DNA from: Polaromonas eurypsychrophila
GTDB taxonomy: Bacteria > Pseudomonadota > Gammaproteobacteria > Burkholderiales > Burkholderiaceae_C
Reading direction: 5' to 3'
Length of the DNA stretch: 64,000 nucleotides
Assembly: GCF_014641715.1 (NCBI RefSeq)
Contig: NZ_BMIG01000004.1
Coordinates: 186,001-250,000, forward strand
Shown: in pieces, positions 26,962-34,208 of the stretch
Layout of the letters: every line of letters starts with the position of its first letter
How positions within the stretch are numbered: the first letter of the stretch is position 1
Notes under the pieces: generated by a model
Seen by the model: the letters and a program-made list of their open reading frames with translations, nothing else
Told to the model about the DNA's origin: nothing
Databases searched by the model: none
Position numbers and translations under genes: made by a program

Positions 26962-27939
26962 ATGAAACAATGGATTTCCAGAACCGCCTTCGCCGTGACG
27001 GCCGCAACCTTGCTGGCAGCGCCGCTGAGCGCCATGGCCCAAGCCTGGCCCACCAAACAGCCGATCAAGTTTGTCGCCGTTTTCCCGCCCGGCGGATCGG
27101 TGGATCAGGTGGCCCGCATTCTGGCGGTGCCGCTGTCGCAGCAACTAGGGCAGAACATCATTGTCGAAAACAAGGGCGGTGCTTCGGGCTCCATCGGCAC
27201 GGCGGCAGTGGCCGCAGCGCCGGCCGACGGCTACACGTTTGCGGTGGTGTTTGACACCCATGGCGTGAACCCGACATTAATCCCCGGCATGCCGTTTGAC
27301 ACCCGCAAGGACCTGGCGCCGGTGTCGCTGATCGGCACCTCGGCCATGGTGCTGGCCACCTTTTCGGCATCCGAGTACAAGACTTTTGCCGATGTTGTGG
27401 CCGCAGCCAAGGCCAAAAAGAATGTCAGCTACGGCAGCATAGGCTCGGGCAGCCTGGGGCATCTGGCGATGGCGCTGCTGTCCAAAAGCGGCGGTATTGA
27501 CTGGCAGCATATTCCCTACAAAGGCGGCGGCCCGCTGATGACCGACGCGGTGGCCGGCCATGTGCCGCTGTCCATCGGCTCGGTGTTTGTCACCAAGCCG
27601 CACATCGATAGCGGCCGCCTGCGCCCGCTGGCCGTGACCACCAGCAAACGCTCAGACGACCTGCCCAATGTGCCGACTGTGGCGGAGAGTGGTTTTGCCG
27701 GTTTTGACGCCCCGGCCTGGTGGGCCATTCTGGCGCCCGCCAAAACCCCGCCCGATGTGCTCAAACGCATGAACGAAGAAGTCAACAAGGCGCTGAAGAA
27801 CCCCGAGATCGCAAAAAAACTCAGCGCCCAGGGCATCGACATCTTGGGCGGCACGCCTGAATCAGCCCGTGTATTCATCGACAAACAAATCGACATTTGG
27901 GCCAAGGTGGTGAAGGACAACGGGATCAAGGCGGATTGA
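26962..27939 (+). CDS. Bug-family (TctC-like) periplasmic receptor protein
   Basis: This 325-residue tripartite tricarboxylate transporter-type receptor belongs to a family greatly expanded in Burkholderiales. The first 27 residues form a signal peptide ending SAMAQA. Family stretches are PIKFVAVFPPGGSVDQVARI, NIIVENKGGASGSIGTAAVA and VAGHVPLSIGS. I chose ATG 26962 (MKQWISRTA), with AGGTG upstream. No TctA/TctB membrane genes are near, which is usual for orphan Bug proteins. The ligand is unknown. Confidence 0.9.
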   Translation: MKQWISRTAFAVTAATLLAAPLSAMAQAWPTKQPIKFVAVFPPGGSVDQVARILAVPLSQQLGQNIIVENKGGASGSIGTAAVAAAPADGYTFAVVFDTHGVNPTLIPGMPFDTRKDLAPVSLIGTSAMVLATFSASEYKTFADVVAAAKAKKNVSYGSIGSGSLGHLAMALLSKSGGIDWQHIPYKGGGPLMTDAVAGHVPLSIGSVFVTKPHIDSGRLRPLAVTTSKRSDDLPNVPTVAESGFAGFDAPAWWAILAPAKTPPDVLKRMNEEVNKALKNPEIAKKLSAQGIDILGGTPESARVFIDKQIDIWAKVVKDNGIKAD

Positions 27940-27958
27940 GCGCCATCATTCGATGATG

Positions 27959-27980
27959 AAAGGGCCTGCGGGCCCTTTTC
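27959..27980 (+). terminator. Intrinsic terminator after the Bug-family gene
   Basis: AAAGGGCC-TGCG-GGCCCTTT forms an 8-bp stem with a 4-base loop, followed by T and a pyrimidine-rich stretch, 20 bases after the stop. Confidence 0.75.
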
Positions 27981-28106
27981 TGTCCCGGATCGAAGGGCAT
28001 GCAGCCCGGCTTGCGGTAACCTCATGAGCTCAGATGTTTTATAACCCGCAGTGCCCTGACCGTCCGGGCCGCTATGCTACTCCGCAATTTCGCGGGATAT
28101 ATCAAA

Positions 28107-28119
28107 ATTAGGCATCGCA
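28107..28119 (+). repeat. Left inverted boundary motif (ATTAGGCATCGC) of the HEPN-like gene
   Basis: ATTAGGCATCGC ends directly at the start codon. Its reverse complement matches GCAATGCCTAAC at 29291-29302 in 10 of 12 positions. TTAGGC is also what a GTTRRRY integron core leaves at the 5' end of a gene cassette; the expected G before TTAGGC is an A here. Confidence 0.55.
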
Positions 28120-29301
28120 ATGACGCTTCCTGCTGACCTTGTAGCGTCACTCAAAGGCGCTCCCACAAGGGAGTTTCTCGACGACATGAAGCAGGAGAAT
28201 CGTCCAAAGCATGGGCAGCGTTGGATGCTGCGTAACGAGATTGCACCAAGCGACCTATATTGCTACCTTGGCGCGAGATTCGGAGCACCGAACGGTCTGC
28301 AAAACTTCCTTCGGAACGACGATTCAGACAATCTAATTCACTGGGAGTGGTGTCTTCGCTGTGATGACGGGTGGCTTACTTTTCAGGGAATGAACTTCCG
28401 AACAGAGATCTGGCTTACCTCGCGCGCTGGAGTTGAGGAATCCGACAAGTCATTGCTTGTTGCGCAGATCAAGGCCGACTTCGCGAACTACGGCAAGCAG
28501 ATGTCCGAGGTTCGCAAAGCCCTTGAAAACTGGACTGAGTTCGTGAACCCTTATCGAAGAATCAGGGGATCGATCGAGAAACTGCTGGATGATCTTCGAG
28601 AACTCAAGCTTCGTCCAGAAGACGAAGCGATACCCGACATAACTAGCGCGGAGGAGGTTCCGCCAGATCGGTGGGGGGAGCTTTTGGAAAAATACACGAA
28701 AGGGCTTGGCCTTTGCTTTGGCATACGTTCAATGTTGCCGGTGATGGCTGAGGCCTTCGTCAATTTGATCTTGTTCGTTCTCATGAGGCCAGATCTAAAG
28801 TTGGACGAGAGGCTGCGCGAGAACGCCATTCGTCAGCCGATCGACGTTCGCGTGAAGTCGCTGCATATCACCTGCTTGGGGTTCGAACGGCCCGTCGACT
28901 ACTCGCACGAGTTCTGCAAGGCATATCACACGCTCGTAAACGAGAGAAATGACCTACTGCACGGCAACGTAGTCCTTGACAAACTCAAGTTCAACGAAGT
29001 GTTCTTCAATGGCCGCGTCCCGGTATTCAAACAATATCGATCCATGTGGGAGCGCTCCGTCGGTGTAGAGATCCAGGCAGTTGGTCTGCACCGCCTTGAG
29101 AGGGAGGTCGAGACGGTTGACAATTTCACCGCCTATCTCAAAAGCTGCTTGACCGAGAATGTAAGGAAGCAGTTCGAGCACCTCGCTCAAATGCGCGATC
29201 TCGGACTGAACTCGGAGAATGGTCGAATCGGTGTGCTCTTCCCTGGCCATCTGGTTGACTTCTTCCCGGTTTTCTCCAAGCCTGGCGAAGGCAATGCCTA
29301 A
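28120..29301 (+). CDS. Orphan protein with HEPN-like RX4H motif, probably horizontally acquired
   Basis: I do not recognise a named family for this 393-residue soluble protein. Near residues 268-277 it reads NERNDLLHGNV, an exact R-N-X3-H (RX4H) pattern typical of HEPN ribonuclease domains, embedded in predicted helices. The N-terminal third holds Trp-rich stretches (IHWEWCLRCDDGWLTFQGM). Codon use is visibly less GC-rich than in the neighbours, and no partner gene adjoins it. It starts 6 bases after TTAGGC and ends with its TAA inside GCCTAAC. HEPN proteins often act in phage defence or as toxins; that role here is inference. Confidence 0.7.
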   Translation: MTLPADLVASLKGAPTREFLDDMKQENRPKHGQRWMLRNEIAPSDLYCYLGARFGAPNGLQNFLRNDDSDNLIHWEWCLRCDDGWLTFQGMNFRTEIWLTSRAGVEESDKSLLVAQIKADFANYGKQMSEVRKALENWTEFVNPYRRIRGSIEKLLDDLRELKLRPEDEAIPDITSAEEVPPDRWGELLEKYTKGLGLCFGIRSMLPVMAEAFVNLILFVLMRPDLKLDERLRENAIRQPIDVRVKSLHITCLGFERPVDYSHEFCKAYHTLVNERNDLLHGNVVLDKLKFNEVFFNGRVPVFKQYRSMWERSVGVEIQAVGLHRLEREVETVDNFTAYLKSCLTENVRKQFEHLAQMRDLGLNSENGRIGVLFPGHLVDFFPVFSKPGEGNA

Positions 29302-29302
29302 C
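29291..29302 (+). repeat. Right inverted boundary motif (GCAATGCCTAAC) of the HEPN-like gene
   Basis: GCCTAAC fits the RYYYAAC half of an integron attC site, and the gene's stop codon lies inside it, as in many gene cassettes. I found no clear GTTRRRY partner; GTTAATT at 29363 is a poor match. The rest of the gap to 29466 shows nothing else. Confidence 0.5.
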
Positions 29303-29466
29303 CTCTTACCCAAACGCTGACTTGCTATGGCCGCAACCCCCTGAAGGCTCCAGGCGATAGTTGTTAATTATCCTTCCGCGGACATTCGGCGTCTGCTCCA
29401 TGGTCGGCTTAGCTCGAGCGCTACGTGACAAGAGCTAAGAGGTGAGTGGTCGCGCGTCCTGCCACT

Positions 29467-30741
29467 CTATTGCACGCTCTGCAACAACTCTAAAGTCGGA
29501 TACCCATCCGCTGGCAAGCCCACGCTGCGCTGATAGCGGCGAGCAGCGCTGCGCGTAGCCGGGCCCATCATGCCGTCAGGTGTGCCGCTGTCGAAACTGC
29601 GGGCGTTGAGCGCCGTCTGCAGTGCTAGCAACTGGCTGCGCGACAGCGGCTGCAAATCGCGCGGCCAGGCGGCTTGAACCGGCGCGCCGCCGCCCAGTGC
29701 TTGCGCCAGCAGGCCGACGGCGAGGGCATAACTGGTCGAGTTGTTGTAACGCAGGATGGTGCGGAAGTTCGGGCCGACGATAAAGGCTGGCCCACGCGCA
29801 CCTGCGGGCAACAGCAGGGCCGCGTCCGCCAGCGCCGGCAGCGGAGAGCCGTCCATGGTTTGCACGCCCAATCCGGCCCAGACCGCTGCTGGCCGCCGCT
29901 GCTCGCCATCGGCGAGTGCCAGGTCGAAGCCCGGCGGCAGGCGCACCTCCTGCCCCCAAGGCTGGCCGGACTGCCAGCCGGAACGGACCAAAAAGTTGGC
30001 GGTCGAAGCCATTACATCTGGCAGGCTGCCCCAGATATCGCGCCGGCCGTCGCCGTCGGCATCGACCGCATAGGCCAGAAAGTTCGACGGCAAAAATTGC
30101 GTCTGGCCCATGGCGCCGGCCCAGGAGCCGACCATCTGCGCGCGGCTGATGTCCCGGTTCTGCAGAATTTTCAGCGCAGCGAGCAACTGGCTGCGCGCCC
30201 AGGCCTCGCGCCGGCCTTCGAAACCCAGTGTGGCCAGCGCGTCGATTGTCGGGATGTCGCCGGTGTTGCTGCCGTAGTTGCTTTCCATGCCCCAGATCGC
30301 CGCCAAAATTTCGGCCGGGACGCCGTAGCGCGTTGCGGCCGGGTCGACCGCTGGCCGTGCTTGCAGCAGCCGGTCCTGGCCGCGCACGACGCGCTGCGTC
30401 GAGACTGCGCTGTCGAGATAGTCCCAGACCGTGCGTGTGAACTCGGCTTGTGCACCATCGAGTTCAGTCACGCGCGGGATGAAACGAATGCCATCGAATG
30501 CGCTCTGCAGTGTGGCATCGGTGATGCCGGCTGCGCGCGCGCTGCTACTGAAGTCCGCGATCCAGCGTGCGAAGCGCTGGTCGCGTTCGGCATCAACGGG
30601 CACAGGGGCGCTGCCTGGCGGTAGCGTCTGGGCACTGGTCGAAAGCGTGGCGGCGCCAGCCGCCAGCGCGAAAATGGTCAGTAGTATTGGCGCCCACCTG
30701 GAGATGGTGGGCCCAGGAAAAAGGGTACGTCTTTTTTGCAT
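29467..30741 (-). CDS. Lytic murein transglycosylase B family
   Basis: This 424-residue peptidoglycan lytic transglycosylase cleaves the MurNAc-GlcNAc bond and forms 1,6-anhydroMurNAc. A signal sequence (about 1-38), the Slt_2 catalytic domain with IWGMESNYG (catalytic Glu near 153), AGAMGQTQFLPSNFLAYAVD and DGDGRRDIW, and a C-terminal peptidoglycan-binding domain (about 365-424, TPDGMMGPATRSAARRYQR) are present. No lipobox is evident, unlike Escherichia coli MltB. It begins 3 bases after the stop of the AhpD-like gene. Confidence 0.92.
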   Translation of the reverse strand: MQKRRTLFPGPTISRWAPILLTIFALAAGAATLSTSAQTLPPGSAPVPVDAERDQRFARWIADFSSSARAAGITDATLQSAFDGIRFIPRVTELDGAQAEFTRTVWDYLDSAVSTQRVVRGQDRLLQARPAVDPAATRYGVPAEILAAIWGMESNYGSNTGDIPTIDALATLGFEGRREAWARSQLLAALKILQNRDISRAQMVGSWAGAMGQTQFLPSNFLAYAVDADGDGRRDIWGSLPDVMASTANFLVRSGWQSGQPWGQEVRLPPGFDLALADGEQRRPAAVWAGLGVQTMDGSPLPALADAALLLPAGARGPAFIVGPNFRTILRYNNSTSYALAVGLLAQALGGGAPVQAAWPRDLQPLSRSQLLALQTALNARSFDSGTPDGMMGPATRSAARRYQRSVGLPADGYPTLELLQSVQ

Positions 30742-30744
30742 GCC

Positions 30745-31296
30745 TTAGTCATGCTCTTCGGGCGACACACCCAGTGCCACCAGAAAACGCGCCACCATGT
30801 TGTAGGTGGCAATCGCACTGGTCAGTTCAACCAGCTCCGTGGTATCGAAATGTGCGCGCAGGGCCTCGAAGACTTCGTCGCTGACTTTCACGTCCAGTGT
30901 CATCTGCGCGGCGTACTGGATCACCAGTTGTTCGACTTCGCCGAGGTCGGCATGCTGCGCTGACAGGCGCGCGTCTGCCTTCATCAAGGCGTTGAGTGCG
31001 TCGAGTTCGGCCTGCACGCCGCCAGCGACCAGGAAGTCAGGCGCGTGGTGCTTGTATTCATACACCGCACCTGTCAGCAGAGCCACGGTGCAAATACCGA
31101 GCTCGCGCAGTTTGCGGCTGGTCGGCAGGCCGGTGCGCACCGCGCCCAGGTACACATTCCAGCCGCGCGCCAGCGGTTCGCTCCAGAGCAGGGCTTTGTC
31201 AAGATTGATCATCGTGCCGCCGCGGCGCTTGAGGACGGCGTCCACCAGGTCTTGCGGTTGGGGTTTAAGGGCGGGCGTCCAGTCGGGAATACGCAT
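30745..31296 (-). CDS. Carboxymuconolactone decarboxylase/AhpD-like family protein
   Basis: This 183-residue all-helical protein has the family core [21 protein letters not shown] followed by [11 protein letters not shown]. It lacks the CXXC pair used by AhpD as a thiol reductant, so peroxidase coupling is unlikely; a lactone or decarboxylase-type role, or none known, fits better. It is the upstream gene of a two-gene unit with the transglycosylase, divergent from dapF. Confidence 0.8.
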   Translation of the reverse strand: MRIPDWTPALKPQPQDLVDAVLKRRGGTMINLDKALLWSEPLARGWNVYLGAVRTGLPTSRKLRELGICTVALLTGAVYEYKHHAPDFLVAGGVQAELDALNALMKADARLSAQHADLGEVEQLVIQYAAQMTLDVKVSDEVFEALRAHFDTTELVELTSAIATYNMVARFLVALGVSPEEHD

Positions 31297-31365
31297 GGGT
31301 GGCTTTCACAAAAAGGGGTAACGGGTGGAAGGCAGCGCGGCGCGGCCTCAGCGGATAATGCCCGC

Positions 31366-32253
31366 ATGCTGATCCGATTTACCAAAATGCAGGGTGCGGG
31401 CAATGATTTTGTCATGCTTGATGAGACCCGCGAGCGCCTGAACCTCACGCCTGGCCAGTACCGCTTTCTGGCGGACCGCCACTTCGGCGTGGGTGCCGAC
31501 CAGATTTTGTCGGTGCGGCCGGCGCTTGATCCGGGCATCGACTTCGAATACGTGATCCACAACGCTGACGGCGGCGAGGTCGAGCAGTGCGGCAACGGTG
31601 CGCGCTGCTTTGTGCGTTTTGTGCGCGAGCAGGGGCTGACTGACAAAGACACAGTTCGCGTCAAAACGCTGTCCGGCGTGATTGAGCCGAGTCTGCAACC
31701 CGACGGCCGCGTCACCGTGGACATGGGTGCGCCCATCTTCGATCTCGCGCGGGTGCCCTTCGACGCCGCCGGTCTGACCCCTCAAGCTGTCAATTCATGG
31801 TCAAAATGGCCACTGGCCCTTGCTGGACAAGCGCAAGCAGCTCCTGTTTTGATAGCGATTTTATCCATGGGCAACCCGCATGCGGTGCAACGGGTGGACG
31901 ATGTGGAGACCGCGCCGGTGCTGGAAACGGGGCCGCTGATCGAGGGCCATGCGCGTTTTCCGCGCCGCGTCAACGCCGGCTTCATGCAGGTCGTTTCGCG
32001 CAGCCAGATCCGGCTGCGGGTGTATGAACGCGGTGCCGGCGAAACCCTGGCCTGCGGCAGCGGGGCTTGCGCCGCGGTGGTCGCTGGCATACGCTTGGGT
32101 CTGCTGGACGCGCGGGTGGATGTGTTGACACACGGCGGCACCTTGAGCATTGAATGGCAGGGCGGGCTGGACGCGGCCGCCGCGCCGGTACTGATGACCG
32201 GGCCGGCCACCACGGTGTTTGAGGCTTCGATAAACGTCCCCGATCACCTTTGA
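31366..32253 (+). CDS. dapF: Diaminopimelate epimerase DapF
   Basis: This 295-residue epimerase converts LL- to meso-diaminopimelate for lysine and peptidoglycan synthesis. The two catalytic cysteines sit in EQCGNGARC and [12 protein letters not shown], and MQGAGNDFV marks the N-terminus. I start it at ATG 31366; the longer frame upstream is a shadow of the AhpD-like gene. Residues about 146-166, just before SMGNPHAV, are supplied by an in-frame family B repeat that is absent from the Escherichia coli protein as I remember it. Confidence 0.96.
   Translation: MLIRFTKMQGAGNDFVMLDETRERLNLTPGQYRFLADRHFGVGADQILSVRPALDPGIDFEYVIHNADGGEVEQCGNGARCFVRFVREQGLTDKDTVRVKTLSGVIEPSLQPDGRVTVDMGAPIFDLARVPFDAAGLTPQAVNSWSKWPLALAGQAQAAPVLIAILSMGNPHAVQRVDDVETAPVLETGPLIEGHARFPRRVNAGFMQVVSRSQIRLRVYERGAGETLACGSGACAAVVAGIRLGLLDARVDVLTHGGTLSIEWQGGLDAAAAPVLMTGPATTVFEASINVPDHL
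31801..31862. repeat. Family B element inside dapF
   Basis: ACTGGCCCTTGCTGGACAAGC, GCAAGCAGCT and TTTTGATAGCGATT follow the family B pattern. The element is read through in frame between two conserved blocks of an essential enzyme. Confidence 0.85.
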
Positions 32254-32292
32254 ATCATCAGATTTTGTCGACTTAACGGAAAAACCAAGAAC

Positions 32293-33075
32293 ATGAATCC
32301 AAGCGAACGCTCCATCCACAACCCGATCACCGAAGACGACATTGCCAACTTCCTGGCCAACACGCCGGACTTCTTCGAGCGCCATGCCGAATTGCTGGCG
32401 ACGGTGCAGCTGTCCAGCGGCCACGGCGGCCGCGCGGTCAGCCTGCAGGAGCGCCAGGCCGGCATGTTGCGCGACAAGATCAAGGGGCTGGAGTCCAAGG
32501 TCGTCGAGATGATCCGTTATGGCAATGAAAACGTCGGCATTGCCGACAAGCTGCAGCAGTGCACCCTGAACCTGCTGCTGACCGCCCATGCGCGCGACTT
32601 GCCCGACACCATCGTGCGTGAAATCCAGTCGCAGTTTGCCGTGCCGCAGACAGCGATCAAGGTCTGGCACGTCAACGGCATTTTTTCGATGGAAGACTTT
32701 TCAACCGGTGTCAGCGAAGACACACAGACCTTTGCGTCTTCGCTGACGTCGCCGTATTGCGGCGTCAACTCCGGTTTTGAGGCGGTTAGCTGGCTGCCCG
32801 ACCCGGCGCAGGCGATGTCGGTGGCGCTGATCCCGCTGCGGACCATGACCCCCACGCTTGTCGCTTCGCGTACTGCGCTGCCCCCCGAGGGGGCTGAGCT
32901 TGCTTGGGGCGGCCCTTCGCTGCGCTCCGGCAAATCGCCGGAGGCCTTCGGTATGCTGGTGCTGGCCTCGCCCGATCCCGAGCGTTTCAGCAGCAGCATG
33001 GGCACCGACTTTCTGGAGCGCATCGGCGAGCTGGCAGGCGCGGCGCTGTCGCGCCTGCGGCCCATGGCCGAGTAG
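32293..33075 (+). CDS. DUF484 (GAF-like) family protein
   Basis: This 260-residue DUF484 protein commonly lies between dapF and xerC in proteobacteria, as here. It starts with SERSIHNPITEDDIANFL and FFERHAELLATVQL, then a coiled region and a GAF-like half. Its function is unknown. Residues about 186-215 (ALPPEGAELAWGG region) are encoded by a family A repeat, an in-frame insertion. It lies 14 bases before xerC. Confidence 0.88.
   Translation: MNPSERSIHNPITEDDIANFLANTPDFFERHAELLATVQLSSGHGGRAVSLQERQAGMLRDKIKGLESKVVEMIRYGNENVGIADKLQQCTLNLLLTAHARDLPDTIVREIQSQFAVPQTAIKVWHVNGIFSMEDFSTGVSEDTQTFASSLTSPYCGVNSGFEAVSWLPDPAQAMSVALIPLRTMTPTLVASRTALPPEGAELAWGGPSLRSGKSPEAFGMLVLASPDPERFSSSMGTDFLERIGELAGAALSRLRPMAE
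32849..32925. repeat. Family A element inside the DUF484 gene
   Basis: CCCCCACGCTTGTCGCTTCG, GCTGCCCCCCGAGGGGGCTG and CTTGGGGCGGCCC match the family A copies at 51087 and 62151 almost base for base. Confidence 0.9.
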
Positions 33076-33089
33076 TCGACCACTCATCC

Positions 33090-34097
33090 ATGGCCGGGCA
33101 GGACACCCCCACAAGTTTTGCTGAAGCGGCGTTGTCCGCGCCGCCCCCCGACAACGACCCGCTGGTCGAGCGTTATCTCGAACATGTGCGGGTCGAAAAA
33201 CGTCTGGCTCAACGCACCGTCGAGCTGTACGCGCTGGACCTGGCCAAGTTGCAGGCCAACTGTCGCCAGGCCGACGTGGCGCTGACAGCGGTGCAGAACC
33301 TTCACATGCGGCGCTGGGTCGCGCAGATGCACGGCGGCGGCCGCAGCGGCCGCGGCATTGCGCTGATCCTGTCGGGCTGGCGCGGTTTTTATACCTGGCT
33401 GGGCCGTGAAGGCCTGGTGGCCAGCAACCCGGTGCAGGACCTGCGCGCGCCCAAAGCCGCCAAACCGCTGCCCAAAGCGCTCAGCGTGGACGAAGCCGTG
33501 CAACTCGCGGCGTTCCAGGGCGCGGACGGCGAAGACCCGGCGCTGCAGGCGCGCGACCAGTGCATCACCGAACTGCTTTATGGCTGCGGCCTGCGCATTG
33601 GCGAGCTGACCGGGCTGGACGTGGTGGCCAGCAGCCAGGCCAGGGGCTGGATCGACTTGCAGGCAGCCGAGGCGCATGTGCTTGGCAAGGGCGCGAAACG
33701 GCGCAGTGTGCCGGTTGGCGGCAAGGCGCTGGTAGCTTTGCAGACCTGGCTGGCCGCGCGCAGTGTGTGGGCCAGGGACAATGCAGCACTGTTCATCAGC
33801 CAGCGCGGCACACGCCTCACACCCCAGCACATCCGCGTGCGCCTCAAGCAGCGCTCACTGCAGGCCGGGCTGGCCACGCCGGTGCATCCGCACATGTTGC
33901 GGCACTCGTTTGCCAGCCACGTGCTGCAATCCAGTGGTGACTTGCGTGCGGTGCAGGAGCTGCTGGGCCATGCCAACATCACCACCACCCAGGTCTACAC
34001 GCGGCTGGACTTCCAGCATCTCGCAAAAGTCTATGACGCAGCGCATCCGCGCGCGACGGTGGCTGGCCTTAAACCGGCTGCCAAAAACAAGACCTGA
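33090..34097 (+). CDS. xerC: Site-specific tyrosine recombinase XerC
   Basis: This 335-residue recombinase resolves chromosome dimers at dif with XerD. It has a SAM-like N-terminal domain (about 23-110). Catalytic residues are R169 (CGLRIGEL), K200 (LGKGAKRR), H268 and R271 (HPHMLRHSF), H294 (LLGHANITT) and Y303 (QVYTRLDF). I use ATG 33090 (MAGQDTPTS), 14 bases after the DUF484 stop. The dapF-DUF484-xerC order supports the assignment over XerD. Confidence 0.93.
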   Translation: MAGQDTPTSFAEAALSAPPPDNDPLVERYLEHVRVEKRLAQRTVELYALDLAKLQANCRQADVALTAVQNLHMRRWVAQMHGGGRSGRGIALILSGWRGFYTWLGREGLVASNPVQDLRAPKAAKPLPKALSVDEAVQLAAFQGADGEDPALQARDQCITELLYGCGLRIGELTGLDVVASSQARGWIDLQAAEAHVLGKGAKRRSVPVGGKALVALQTWLAARSVWARDNAALFISQRGTRLTPQHIRVRLKQRSLQAGLATPVHPHMLRHSFASHVLQSSGDLRAVQELLGHANITTTQVYTRLDFQHLAKVYDAAHPRATVAGLKPAAKNKT

Positions 34098-34115
34098 GCG
34101 AATACTTTTATTGAA

Positions 34116-34184
34116 TGTCATGCCGGACCTGATCCGGCATCCATGACGCGCGGACATGGATTGCGGGTCGAGCCCGCAATGACA
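34116..34184. repeat. Dispersed palindrome pair, family C, copy after xerC
   Basis: TCATGCCGGACCTGATCCGG with CATCCATG, and CATGGATTGCGGGTCGAGCC ending in CGCAATGACA. It lies between two convergent genes. Confidence 0.85.
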
Positions 34185-34208
34185 GGCAAACCATGATCGA
34201 CCGCGGGC

